Positions 43,206 to 51,266 of a stretch of DNA of 64,000 bases are shown here, piece by piece (positions within the stretch are counted from its first letter, which is position 1; each line of letters opens with the position of its first letter). The notes under the pieces were generated by a model, which was not told where the DNA came from, searched no databases, and saw only the letters and a list, made by a program, of their open reading frames with translations. The translations under genes and the position numbers were made by a program. This stretch comes from Bacteroides salyersiae WAL 10018 = DSM 18765 = JCM 12988. Its GTDB lineage: Bacteria > Bacteroidota > Bacteroidia > Bacteroidales > Bacteroidaceae. The stretch spans positions 1,633,207-1,697,206 of the forward strand of contig NZ_KB905466.1 in NCBI RefSeq assembly GCF_000381365.1. The letters are read 5' to 3'.

Positions 43206-43333
43206 ATTGCCAATTTAATAATGTGCCAATTTGCCAATATGCCAATGTGCCAATATGCCAATGTGCCAATTGGCTGCGCTATCATGCCGCATGGTAATTG
43301 GCACATTGGCATATTGGCACATTGGCAAATTAT
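43206..43333. repeat. Inverted repeat of 8-nt TGCCAATN tandem units
   Basis: The left arm is six or so tandem copies of TGCCAAT plus one variable base. The right arm is the same in inverse. The best stretch, 43247-43270, is an exact inverse of 43297-43320 (24 bp). The loop is GC-rich (GGCTGCGCTATCATGCCGCA). It lies between two minus-strand genes. Confidence 0.8.
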
Positions 43334-43336
43334 TCA

Positions 43337-44572
43337 TTATTCCTTAAACAAGAAAGTGTTCCGTTTGCAATAAGCCCATATCAAAGCTACCAATGTGATA
43401 CAAAGATTGAACACAAAAGCGAACTGCTGAGACTTGATGTGGAATACCGTCGATTGGAAGAAATCGATAATAAACGGACAGAGTAAAATGGCTAAATAAT
43501 TCATCATCATCACAAAAGCCAACGCCAGTGTCGCTTTCTTCGGAACAGCCGTATGGGTGGTCTTATCGTATATGACAGGTTGTATCACCCCATACCCCAA
43601 TCCCACAAGAATACATCCCGGAGCTATCACCCACTCTTTCGGAGATATCCAGATCAGTGCCAGCCCGACAGCAATACACAGCAAACTATAAAACTTTGTT
43701 TTCTCACGAAAAAGCCCCACAATACGGTTCAAGAAAAGACCGGGAGCCATAATAGCGAGAAAAAAGAGCGAAATCATAACACCGGAATCACCACTCGAAA
43801 AGTGATATTCTTCCATTAAAAAAGGAAGATTGAAAGTTACGATAAGCGCCAGATAAGTAGACAACCCGTAGAACATCATAACCTGCAAAAGATGTTTGAT
43901 ATTCACTCCGTATTTGGACTTCCCGACTTCCGGATCGATCGGTGGCACACCAGTCTCCTCCTTTTCGTCATTCGCAATCGAAGCACTCCCTTCCTCACTG
44001 ATCATGCTGCGCCGGAGATAAACCGACAGTACCAGCGATACCAAAGGAAACAGATAAACCACAAACGGTAAATGCCAGTTTACCTCAGCCAGATACCCGG
44101 TAACGGCAGTAGCTACCACCAATGTTATGTTCGTAATGGCAGAACTGAACCCGAACTGTTTCACCCGGTACGGACCGACAAAGTATTTGGAAATAAGTCC
44201 GGTAGAGAGTGGTATAATCATCCCCGAACCAACACCGAGCATGGCACTGATAGCGATAAGTTGCCACATCTTACCGGCAAACAAATAAAGAATACCGCTT
44301 AAAGCAAAAATAGCGAGCCCCACCTGTAACAGGCGGATAAAGTTCACTTTCTCCGTCAATTTTCCCGCCAGAATGATAAACGGGATAATCAAAAGAGAGG
44401 GTAAGGATGAAAGCATCTGCACATCCAGTTCAGTAGAATGAGGAAAGATGACAGATAGTTTCCCGAGGATAGGCGTAACGGCTAAACCGGGCAAAGCATT
44501 AAGAGCCGAAATGGACCAAATGCCGATAAGCGTTATAAGAGGAATCGTTCCCCTTCCTGTTTGTATTCTCAT
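43337..44572 (-). CDS. Major facilitator superfamily transporter
   Basis: This 411-residue protein has 12 predicted membrane helices and a charged central loop (MISEEGSASIANDEKEETGVPPIDPEVGKSK) between the two six-helix bundles. LIIPFIILAGKLTEKVNFIRLLQVG is the usual loop 2-3 MFS pattern. It ends directly after the repeat element and is upstream of, but divergent from, gadB. Substrate is unknown. Location beside the acid-resistance locus may be chance. Confidence 0.88.
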   Translation of the reverse strand: MRIQTGRGTIPLITLIGIWSISALNALPGLAVTPILGKLSVIFPHSTELDVQMLSSLPSLLIIPFIILAGKLTEKVNFIRLLQVGLAIFALSGILYLFAGKMWQLIAISAMLGVGSGMIIPLSTGLISKYFVGPYRVKQFGFSSAITNITLVVATAVTGYLAEVNWHLPFVVYLFPLVSLVLSVYLRRSMISEEGSASIANDEKEETGVPPIDPEVGKSKYGVNIKHLLQVMMFYGLSTYLALIVTFNLPFLMEEYHFSSGDSGVMISLFFLAIMAPGLFLNRIVGLFREKTKFYSLLCIAVGLALIWISPKEWVIAPGCILVGLGYGVIQPVIYDKTTHTAVPKKATLALAFVMMMNYLAILLCPFIIDFFQSTVFHIKSQQFAFVFNLCITLVALIWAYCKRNTFLFKE

Positions 44573-44715
44573 ATTCGCTTCTATATTTGAGGTTTGGATT
44601 TGAAAAGAACAACGTGATGCCCGGAATGTTCAACTCCGCACGGGAAGTACAATAAACGCAAAATAATGCAAAACGGCTAAACTTTAAAAAACCGGTGCTG
44701 TTGTTGTGGGAAATT

Positions 44716-44736
44716 CGACGGGGAAAATCCCCATCG
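44716..44736 (+). promoter_or_regulatory. Hairpin in the gadB leader
   Basis: CGACGGGGA pairs with TCCCCATCG across AAA, one mismatch. It ends 28 nt before the gadB ATG and could protect or regulate the transcript. No clear TAnnTTTG box was found upstream. Confidence 0.45.
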
Positions 44737-44764
44737 CCTAAACCTAACTAAAAACAATAGTAAA

Positions 44765-46207
44765 ATGGAAGATTTAAATTTTAGAAACGGTGATGCCAAG
44801 ACTGATGTATTTGGTTCAAACAGAATGTTGCAACCCTCTCCGGTAGAAAAAATACCTGACGGGCCGACCACTCCGGAAATCGCCTACCAAATGGTAAAAG
44901 ATGAAACATTCGCACAGACTCAGCCCCGACTGAACCTGGCTACTTTCGTCACCACTTACATGGACGAATATGCCACCAAACTGATGAATGAAGCCATCAA
45001 TATCAACTACATCGATGAAACAGAATATCCCCGTATCGCTGTAATGAACGGTAAATGCATCAACATCATGGCCAACCTGTGGAATACTCCGGAAAAAGAC
45101 GACTGGAAAACCGGTGCATTAGCTATCGGTTCTTCAGAAGCTTGTATGTTGGGTGGTGTCGCTGCATGGTTACGCTGGCGCAAAAAACGTCAGGTTCAGG
45201 GTAAACCCGTAGACAAACCGAATTTTGTTATTTCTACCGGCTTCCAGGTAGTATGGGAAAAATTTGCCCAACTGTGGCAGATCGAAATGCGCGAAGTGCC
45301 TTTGACACTGGAAAAGACAACCCTTGATCCGGAAGAAGCACTGAAGATGTGTGATGAAAACACCATCTGTATTGTTCCTATCCAGGGCGTTACATGGACA
45401 GGATTGAATGACGACGTAGAAGCACTCGACAAAGCGCTCGATGCTTACAATGCCAAAACCGGCTACGACATTCCTATCCACGTAGATGCTGCAAGTGGCG
45501 GTTTTATCCTTCCGTTCCTATATCCGGAAATCAAATGGGACTTCCGTTTGAAATGGGTACTCTCCATCAGTACCTCCGGTCATAAGTTCGGCTTGGTTTA
45601 TCCGGGTCTCGGTTGGGTTTGTTGGAAAGGCAAAGAATATCTTCCCGAAGAAATGTCATTCAGTGTCAATTACTTAGGTGCCAACATCACACAGGTAGGC
45701 CTGAACTTCTCTCGTCCGGCTGCCCAGATTTTGGGACAATACTATCAATTTATCCGTTTGGGATTCCAGGGATATAAAGAAGTACAGTACAACTCATTGA
45801 TGATCGCCAAGTATCTCCACGGTGAGATTGCCAAGATGACTCCGTTCGTCAACTACTCAGAAGACGTAGTGAACCCATTGTTTATCTGGTACATGAAACC
45901 GGAATATGCCAAGGATGCCAAATGGACTTTGTATGATTTGCAAGACAAACTGGCTCAGAGCGGATGGATGGTTCCGGCTTATACCTTGCCGTCCAAATTA
46001 GAAGATTATGTAGTGATGCGTATCGTTGTCCGTCAAGGATTCAGCCGTGATATGGCAGATATGCTGTTAGGTGACATCAAGAACGCCATTACCGAATTGG
46101 AAAAACTGGAATATCCTACTACCACACGTATCGCCCAAGATAAGAATCTGCCGGTAGCCACAAAGGTATTCAACCATACAGGTAAGCCACAAGCGACTAA
46201 AAAATAA
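44765..46207 (+). CDS. gadB: Glutamate decarboxylase
   Basis: This 480-residue PLP enzyme converts glutamate to GABA, consuming a proton. It has the substrate-binding N-terminal region (PRLNLATFVTTYMDEYATKLM), Asp241 in HVDAASGGF, and the PLP lysine Lys274 in SISTSGHKFGLVYPG. The C-terminus (VFNHTGKPQATKK) holds the His-Thr pair that closes the active site in E. coli GadB at neutral pH. It is the first gene of the acid-resistance locus with glsA, a channel and gadC. Confidence 0.97.
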   Translation: MEDLNFRNGDAKTDVFGSNRMLQPSPVEKIPDGPTTPEIAYQMVKDETFAQTQPRLNLATFVTTYMDEYATKLMNEAININYIDETEYPRIAVMNGKCINIMANLWNTPEKDDWKTGALAIGSSEACMLGGVAAWLRWRKKRQVQGKPVDKPNFVISTGFQVVWEKFAQLWQIEMREVPLTLEKTTLDPEEALKMCDENTICIVPIQGVTWTGLNDDVEALDKALDAYNAKTGYDIPIHVDAASGGFILPFLYPEIKWDFRLKWVLSISTSGHKFGLVYPGLGWVCWKGKEYLPEEMSFSVNYLGANITQVGLNFSRPAAQILGQYYQFIRLGFQGYKEVQYNSLMIAKYLHGEIAKMTPFVNYSEDVVNPLFIWYMKPEYAKDAKWTLYDLQDKLAQSGWMVPAYTLPSKLEDYVVMRIVVRQGFSRDMADMLLGDIKNAITELEKLEYPTTTRIAQDKNLPVATKVFNHTGKPQATKK

Positions 46208-46232
46208 AATTATTTACAATTAGACTATTTAC

Positions 46233-46345
46233 GATTTACGATTGGAGTATCTTTAAAGTGAAGTGATGAACGATTGGAGTATCTCTGTAGAATCATTTCA
46301 AGGAGTGCTTTCAACCGTAAATCGTCAATCGTCCAATCGTAAATC
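46233..46345. repeat. GATTTACGATTGGA inverted repeat between gadB and glsA
   Basis: GATTTACGATTGGA (46233-46246) and its exact inverse TCCAATCGTAAATC (46332-46345) flank about 85 nt. In addition, GATTGGAGTATCT is repeated directly (46240 and 46274 areas). The same word appears at 22114-22215. Confidence 0.7.
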
Positions 46346-46362
46346 CAAAAATGTTTTATCTT

Positions 46363-47325
46363 ATGAAAAAGATTTCTATATCTCAAATAAAAGAGGTGGC
46401 ACAACAGGCTTATGAGCAGGTGAAGGGCAACACGGACGGAAAGAATGCCGACTACATCCCCTACCTTGCCAATATCGACAAGAACCTGTTCGGTATTAGT
46501 ATCTGCCTGCTGAATGGCCAGAAAATCACAATAGGTGATTATAATTACCGTTTCGGCATAGAATCGGTATCCAAAGTCCATACGGCCATTCTGGTTCTCC
46601 GTCAATACGGTGCTCAGAAGATATTGGATATGATCGGTGCCGATGCCACCGGATTACCCTTCAACTCTATCATCGCTATCCTTCTGGAAAACGATCATCC
46701 CTCTACACCGTTGGTCAATGCGGGAGCGATTTCCGCTTGCTCTATGGTGCAACCGGTCGGTGAAGCTACCCAAAAATGGAATGCAATCGTAGAGAATATT
46801 ACGGATCTTTGCGGCGATGCTCCGCAATTGATTGACGAACTGTACAAATCCGAATCTGCCACCAACTTCAACAACCGGTCGATAGCCTGGTTATTGAAGA
46901 ACTACAATCGAATTTACGATGATCCGGATATGTCGCTCGATCTGTACACGCGTCAGTGTTCACTGGGCGTTACAGCAGAAATGTTGTCCGTAGCTGCCGG
47001 TACGATAGCAAATCACGGGGTAAATCCTGTGACAAACAAACAGGTTTTCGAAACCGAACTGACTCCGAAGATTACGTCGATGATTGCCTCCGTGGGCTTC
47101 TATGAACATACGGGCGACTGGATGTATACCTCCGGTATTCCGGCTAAAACCGGTGTAGGCGGCGGTGTAATGGGTGTATTGCCGGGCGTAATGGGAGTTT
47201 CCGCTTTTGCACCTCCACTGGATGGTTCGGGCAACTCCGTAAAGGCTCAATTGGCAATCAAATTTATTATGAATAAGCTGGGGTTGAATATATTCAACGG
47301 CGAGCAAGTTACTGTAGTTGAATAA
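46363..47325 (+). CDS. glsA: Glutaminase A
   Basis: This beta-lactamase-fold enzyme hydrolyses glutamine to glutamate plus ammonia, supplying GadB and buffering acid. Start ATG 46363 (320 aa) fits the family; 46351 adds four residues. The catalytic Ser-x-x-Lys is ESVSKVHTAI (Ser68, Lys71). Further blocks are MIGADATGLPFNSI, TPLVNAGAISACSMV and SGIPAKTGVGGGVMGVLPG. A strong terminator follows. Confidence 0.95.
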   Translation: MKKISISQIKEVAQQAYEQVKGNTDGKNADYIPYLANIDKNLFGISICLLNGQKITIGDYNYRFGIESVSKVHTAILVLRQYGAQKILDMIGADATGLPFNSIIAILLENDHPSTPLVNAGAISACSMVQPVGEATQKWNAIVENITDLCGDAPQLIDELYKSESATNFNNRSIAWLLKNYNRIYDDPDMSLDLYTRQCSLGVTAEMLSVAAGTIANHGVNPVTNKQVFETELTPKITSMIASVGFYEHTGDWMYTSGIPAKTGVGGGVMGVLPGVMGVSAFAPPLDGSGNSVKAQLAIKFIMNKLGLNIFNGEQVTVVE

Positions 47326-47346
47326 AAGTTCTGTCCTTTTTTTTGT

Positions 47347-47379
47347 AGAGGTTACTGCCCATAAGGGCAGTAGCCTCTC
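47347..47379 (+). terminator. Terminator after glsA
   Basis: AGAGGTTACTGCCC pairs with GGGCAGTAGCCTCT across ATAA (one mismatch), followed by CTTTAAT and preceded by a T-run. Confidence 0.88.
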
Positions 47380-47679
47380 TTTAATATCATTCTTCCTATA
47401 CAGAGCTATCCTCTATATGCTTCCCATTTACAAATTGTCAAAATGGTATTCCTATCCCTGCAGAATCCATTCATCAGGAACAATATAAGCAGACCTTTCA
47501 AAAACGACCGCCATTTCCATCTTTACTCATTCAGATTGCACGAAATACAATCAATAATACAACAGATAGCTCCCCATCATCTACAACAGCTATACTATTT
47601 ATTACAAATTCAGGTTTATACCCTACTTTTTCACATTCGGTTACAAGCAAGACTCCGTAACCAACCAGCGTAAAAAAGC

Positions 47680-47833
47680 GTTCTTTATGAAGGAATTTAC
47701 TTTTCCCGTAGAGCTTCTTATGGTTTCCCGTAGAGTTTCGGACCGTTCCTCGTAGAGGAACCGAGCCTAACATACCGGGATAATCGAGTTAACACACCGG
47801 GACAAATCGCATATTTATCCGGATAAGGTCAAA
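47680..47833. repeat. Tandem array of seven 22-nt units
   Basis: Units start at 47680, 47702, 47724, 47746, 47768, 47790 and 47812, all 22 nt apart. Units 2-4 carry TTCCCGTAGAG-type cores, with 47746-47760 the perfect palindrome TTCCTC-GTA-GAGGAA. Units 5-7 keep the spacing but have a CCGG-centred core (ACCGGGAT, ACCGGGAC, ATCCGGAT). The rest of the 737-bp gap 47326-48062 holds a terminator, word repeats and no credible gene. Confidence 0.75.
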
Positions 47834-48014
47834 AATATACAAGAAAGAACAACTATTATTCATTTTGTTATGCAGTTTATTCTCCAGTTACAATTATACC
47901 CGCAAAGTACCCGTCACAAAACGCCGTAATACACCAGCAAAAAGACAGATTAGTCACGTATTTAATATCTTTTCCTCAAATCCGCTTTTCATCCCCGGAT
48001 ACATCGGCGCATCG

Positions 48015-48061
48015 ACACATCAACGAATTGGCACATTGGCATATTAGCTTATTGGCATATG
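48015..48061. repeat. ATTGGCA-word direct repeats after the channel gene
   Basis: ATTGGCAC, ATTGGCAT, ATTAGCTT and ATTGGCAT follow one another just beyond the channel stop. They are the same words as at 23545 and 43206, here without an inverted partner. Confidence 0.6.
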
Positions 48062-48062
48062 A

Positions 48063-48824
48063 TTATTTATCAGCTACCGGCTGTTGTTGCTGTTGCTGCT
48101 GTTGTTTTTCACTCGCCAACTGTTCGTAATACTCATCCTTCTCTTTATTCTTCTTCTGAATCAAGCTGGTGACATAAACTGTGAATATCGGAAACATCAT
48201 CATTCCCAATGCAGCCAACAGTACAGACAAAACCCGTCCGGTAGCAGTCACCGCAATAATATTGGAACCGACCGTCGTCACATCCATAAACGCCCACCAA
48301 AGAGCATCCCCATAACCCACTACCAACGGATTCACTTTATGCTCCATCACGAAGAATGCCAGACTGGCAAAATAAACCGTAGCCAATAGCATCGTCAGAT
48401 AAGAAATAAACAGGCTGGATGCTTTGTTATACGTCAGCCATCCCACTACGATTGCCATTGCATATCCTCCCCGCACCAAGGGAATGAACCGGAGCATGTA
48501 GGTAATCTCCGGCGAAAATGTCCAACCCATATAAGCTATAATATTCTGATACGGGATAGCTACCAATAGAAAAAGAAAATGTGTGCCGAAATAACGCAGT
48601 TTGTCCTTCGACAAAAAAAGTTCGAGAATAAAGTCGAACAGGAACAGGATACAAATCCATAACTGTACCTTCATGTACAGAGACTGTGTGTAAAACGGGA
48701 TACCTTTGAATGTATCCACAGAAATGCTGATAACCAAGAAGAGGGACAGTAACAGTATGATGACATGCAAAATGCCATATATCCCCCTCTTTTGCAGCGC
48801 AAAATCAGTAAGGGCAGTTTTCAT
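48063..48824 (-). CDS. Voltage-gated-type cation channel of the gad locus, non-canonical filter
   Basis: This 253-residue membrane protein has six helices and a pore loop (DALWWAFMDVTTVGSNIIAV). The filter reads TTVGSN (183-188) instead of TVGYGD. A GYGD sequence occurs at 170-173, just before the pore helix. The S4 region has only two Arg (RFIPLVR). The tail has a run of eight Gln (241-248) before PVADK. It lies opposite to gadC and glsA. Its likely role is charge balance during acid stress. Ion selectivity cannot be inferred from this filter. Confidence 0.85.
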   Translation of the reverse strand: MKTALTDFALQKRGIYGILHVIILLLSLFLVISISVDTFKGIPFYTQSLYMKVQLWICILFLFDFILELFLSKDKLRYFGTHFLFLLVAIPYQNIIAYMGWTFSPEITYMLRFIPLVRGGYAMAIVVGWLTYNKASSLFISYLTMLLATVYFASLAFFVMEHKVNPLVVGYGDALWWAFMDVTTVGSNIIAVTATGRVLSVLLAALGMMMFPIFTVYVTSLIQKKNKEKDEYYEQLASEKQQQQQQQQPVADK

Positions 48825-49010
48825 AAACTTACTTATTTAGTAATTATACATCTTATTCTTGCAATGCAGAAGAAACAACTATATGCCCGCTTTGTTTAGA
48901 GCTTACCTTATGTTAATTAACCAAGTTTGACGCTATCCTCCAAAAACATCTCTTGCCTAATGTTGTTATAAAGCAGACTTAAAAATATTTTTCACTTAAA
49001 ACCTTAACTT

Positions 49011-50639
49011 ATGGCAAATATTAAACAAGTAGCAAAATTAGGGGTATTCACCCTGGCTATCATGAATGTAACGGCAGTAGTATCCCTACGCGGACTTCCT
49101 GCCGAGGCCGTGTACGGTATGAGTTCGGCCTTCTACTATCTTTTCGCAGCCATTGTCTTTTTGATACCGACTTCGCTCGTTGCAGCGGAACTGGCTGCCA
49201 TGTTTCAAGACAAGCAAGGCGGTGTATTCCGCTGGGTAGGTGAAGCCTACGGCAAAAAGTTCGGTTTCCTGGCTATCTGGGTGCAATGGATCGAAAGTAC
49301 CATCTGGTATCCTACCGTTCTGACATTCGGTGCCGTTTCCATCGCCTTCATCGGAATGAATGACGCTCACGACATGTCACTGGCAAGTAATAAATACTAT
49401 ACGCTGGCTGTCGTACTGATCATCTACTGGCTTGCCACTTTCATCTCTCTTAAAGGTATGGGATGGGTAGGTAAAGTTGCGAAAATCGGCGGTATGGTCG
49501 GTACCATCATCCCGGCAGCCCTGCTGATTATTCTCGGCATCGTCTATCTGGCTACCGGTGGACACTCCAACCTGGACTTCCACAGCAGTTTCTTCCCCGA
49601 CTTCACGAAATTCGACAATGTAGTTCTTGCAGCAAGTATCTTCCTCTTTTATGCCGGTATGGAAATGGGCGGTATCCACGTAAAAGATGTGGAAAACCCT
49701 ACTAAGAACTATCCGAAAGCCGTATTTATCGGTGCTTTGATTACAGTAGTCATCTTCGTATTGGGAACTTTCGCATTAGGTATCATCATCCCCGCCAATG
49801 ACATCAGTCTGACACAAAGCTTGCTGGTCGGTTTTGATAACTATTTCAAATACATCCACGCTTCCTGGTTGTCACCGATCATCGCCATCGCATTGGCATT
49901 CGGCGTATTGGCCGGTGTGTTGACATGGGTTGCCGGTCCGTCAAAAGGTATCTTTGCCGTAGGTAAGGCCGGTTATATGCCTCCGTTCTTCCAGAAGACC
50001 AACAAGGTAGGCGTACAGAAAAACATTCTTTTCGTACAAGGTATTGCCGTAACCGTATTGAGTCTTCTTTTCGTCGTCATGCCTTCCGTACAGAGCTTTT
50101 ACCAGATTCTGTCACAGTTGACAGTAATCCTTTATCTGGTCATGTACCTGCTCATGTTCTCCGGCGCCATCTATCTGCGTTATAACATGAAGAAGACAGA
50201 TCGTCCGTTCCGTATCGGTAAGAAAGGCAACGGCCTGATGTGGCTTATCGGCGGTCTCGGTTTCTGCGGTTCATTACTCGCATTCATATTGAGCTTTATT
50301 CCGCCCAGCCAGATTTCCACAGGTAGCAACACTGTATGGTTCACCGTTCTTATTGTCGGCGCAATTGTCGTAGTGATAGCTCCGTTTATCATCTACGCTT
50401 CCAAAAAGCCGTCATGGGTAGATCCGGACAGCAACTTCGAGCCTTTCCATTGGGAAGAACAAGCTCAAGTTCAATCACAAGCAGCCACAGCAACAGTAAC
50501 CGCCGCTACTACAACTGCTACCACGGCTAAAGCAGCTCCGGCAACCAGTACAGCAACCGATGCGCCGGCAGCATCGTCCACCTCTACAAACAACGTTGGA
50601 AACAATGCTGCAAGCAAGGATAATACTCCCAAAACATAA
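49011..50639 (+). CDS. gadC: Glutamate/GABA antiporter
   Basis: This 542-residue APC-family antiporter brings in glutamate and exports GABA. It has 12 helices, with N-terminal KLGVFTLAIMNVTAVVSLRGLPAEAVYG in the GadC manner and LTWVAGPSKGIFAVGKAGYMPPFFQKTNK. FIIYASKKPSWVDPDSNFEPFHWEEQ is the start of the cytoplasmic C-plug. The end (about 485-542) is an Ala/Thr/Ser-only stretch without parallel in E. coli GadC. Start is taken at ATG 49011, MANIKQVAKLG. Confidence 0.95.
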   Translation: MANIKQVAKLGVFTLAIMNVTAVVSLRGLPAEAVYGMSSAFYYLFAAIVFLIPTSLVAAELAAMFQDKQGGVFRWVGEAYGKKFGFLAIWVQWIESTIWYPTVLTFGAVSIAFIGMNDAHDMSLASNKYYTLAVVLIIYWLATFISLKGMGWVGKVAKIGGMVGTIIPAALLIILGIVYLATGGHSNLDFHSSFFPDFTKFDNVVLAASIFLFYAGMEMGGIHVKDVENPTKNYPKAVFIGALITVVIFVLGTFALGIIIPANDISLTQSLLVGFDNYFKYIHASWLSPIIAIALAFGVLAGVLTWVAGPSKGIFAVGKAGYMPPFFQKTNKVGVQKNILFVQGIAVTVLSLLFVVMPSVQSFYQILSQLTVILYLVMYLLMFSGAIYLRYNMKKTDRPFRIGKKGNGLMWLIGGLGFCGSLLAFILSFIPPSQISTGSNTVWFTVLIVGAIVVVIAPFIIYASKKPSWVDPDSNFEPFHWEEQAQVQSQAATATVTAATTTATTAKAAPATSTATDAPAASSTSTNNVGNNAASKDNTPKT

Positions 50640-50660
50640 ACTTACTATTTGGCATGAAGA

Positions 50661-50702
50661 AAAAGGAGGTATACCTGAGTTTGTTTAGGTATACCTCCTT
50701 TT
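50661..50702 (+). terminator. Terminator after gadC
   Basis: AAAAGGAGGTATACCT (50661-50676) and AGGTATACCTCCTTTT (50687-50702) form a perfect 16-bp stem with a 10-nt loop, T-ended. Confidence 0.92.
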
Positions 50703-50778
50703 CTTATTGGATATGAAAAATACCGATAGCTCTTAAAAAGATTATATAACCAAAATATTACATTTTTTCCCTCCAGAT

Positions 50779-50809
50779 ATTGCAGTATTAAAAAATATAC
50801 CTATCTTTG
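50779..50809 (+). promoter_or_regulatory. Promoter of the tRNA-Phe/tRNA-Pro operon
   Basis: ATTG (50779-50782), a 19-bp spacer and TATCTTTG (50802-50809) give a near-consensus promoter 18 nt before tRNA-Phe. Confidence 0.75.
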
Positions 50810-50826
50810 CACCCGCAAACAAGAAA

Positions 50827-50899
50827 GGTGCCATAGCTCAGTTGGTAGAGCAAAGGACTGAAAATCCTTGTGTCCCCGGTTCGATTCCTGGTGGCACCA
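50827..50899 (+). tRNA. tRNA-Phe (anticodon GAA)
   Basis: Acceptor stem GGTGCCA pairs with TGGCACC, discriminator A at 50899. D-arm is AGCTCAGTTGGTAGAGC. The anticodon arm is GGACT-GAA-AATCC and the T-arm has GGTTCGATTCC. CCA is not encoded. Length is 73 nt. Confidence 0.97.
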
Positions 50900-50909
50900 C
50901 TTTCAAGAG

Positions 50910-50982
50910 CGGAATGTAGCGCAGTTGGTAGCGCACTACGTTCGGGACGTAGGGGTCGGGCGTTCGAGTCGCCTCATTCCGA
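50910..50982 (+). tRNA. tRNA-Pro (anticodon CGG)
   Basis: Acceptor stem CGGAATG pairs with CATTCCG, discriminator A at 50982. D-arm is AGCGCAGTTGGTAGCGC. The anticodon loop TTCGGGA gives CGG, and the T-loop is CGTTCGAGTCG. CCA is not encoded. It lies 10 nt after tRNA-Phe. Confidence 0.96.
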
Positions 50983-50985
50983 CAG

Positions 50986-51025
50986 AAAACGACAAACGAG
51001 CAAAATCGTTTGTCGTTTTTCTTTT
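50986..51025 (+). terminator. Terminator of the tRNA operon
   Basis: AAAACGACAAACGA (50986-50999) pairs perfectly with TCGTTTGTCGTTTT (51006-51019), followed by TCTTTTTTT. The stretch 51026-51266 holds nothing else that I can name. Confidence 0.93.
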
Positions 51026-51266
51026 TTTACTGTGTTCTGAGTGCGTTGATTCCGGATCAACGCAACATCAGGGGTCAACGTAAAAAAACATCAGCTCAGT
51101 TTGAAAATCCCTGCATTGAAAAAGCACATTAAATACTTTTTCCATCATATAGAATAGTACAATATTCGAAACTTATTTTTCACAGCAATTCAGTATTCCT
51201 TTTAACAATAAAATATTGTAAATTAGCACTTTCATTACAGAAAGTCTTTTTCAATATTATATTATC

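Noticed and set aside
47284..47299. Palindrome GTTGAATATATTCAAC at the glsA 3' end
   Set aside because: It is inside coding sequence and explained by the codons; no regulatory context.
47443..47673. 76-aa plus-strand frame in the large gap
   Set aside because: No ribosome site, no recognisable domain, random-looking composition; overlaps another random frame on the minus strand.
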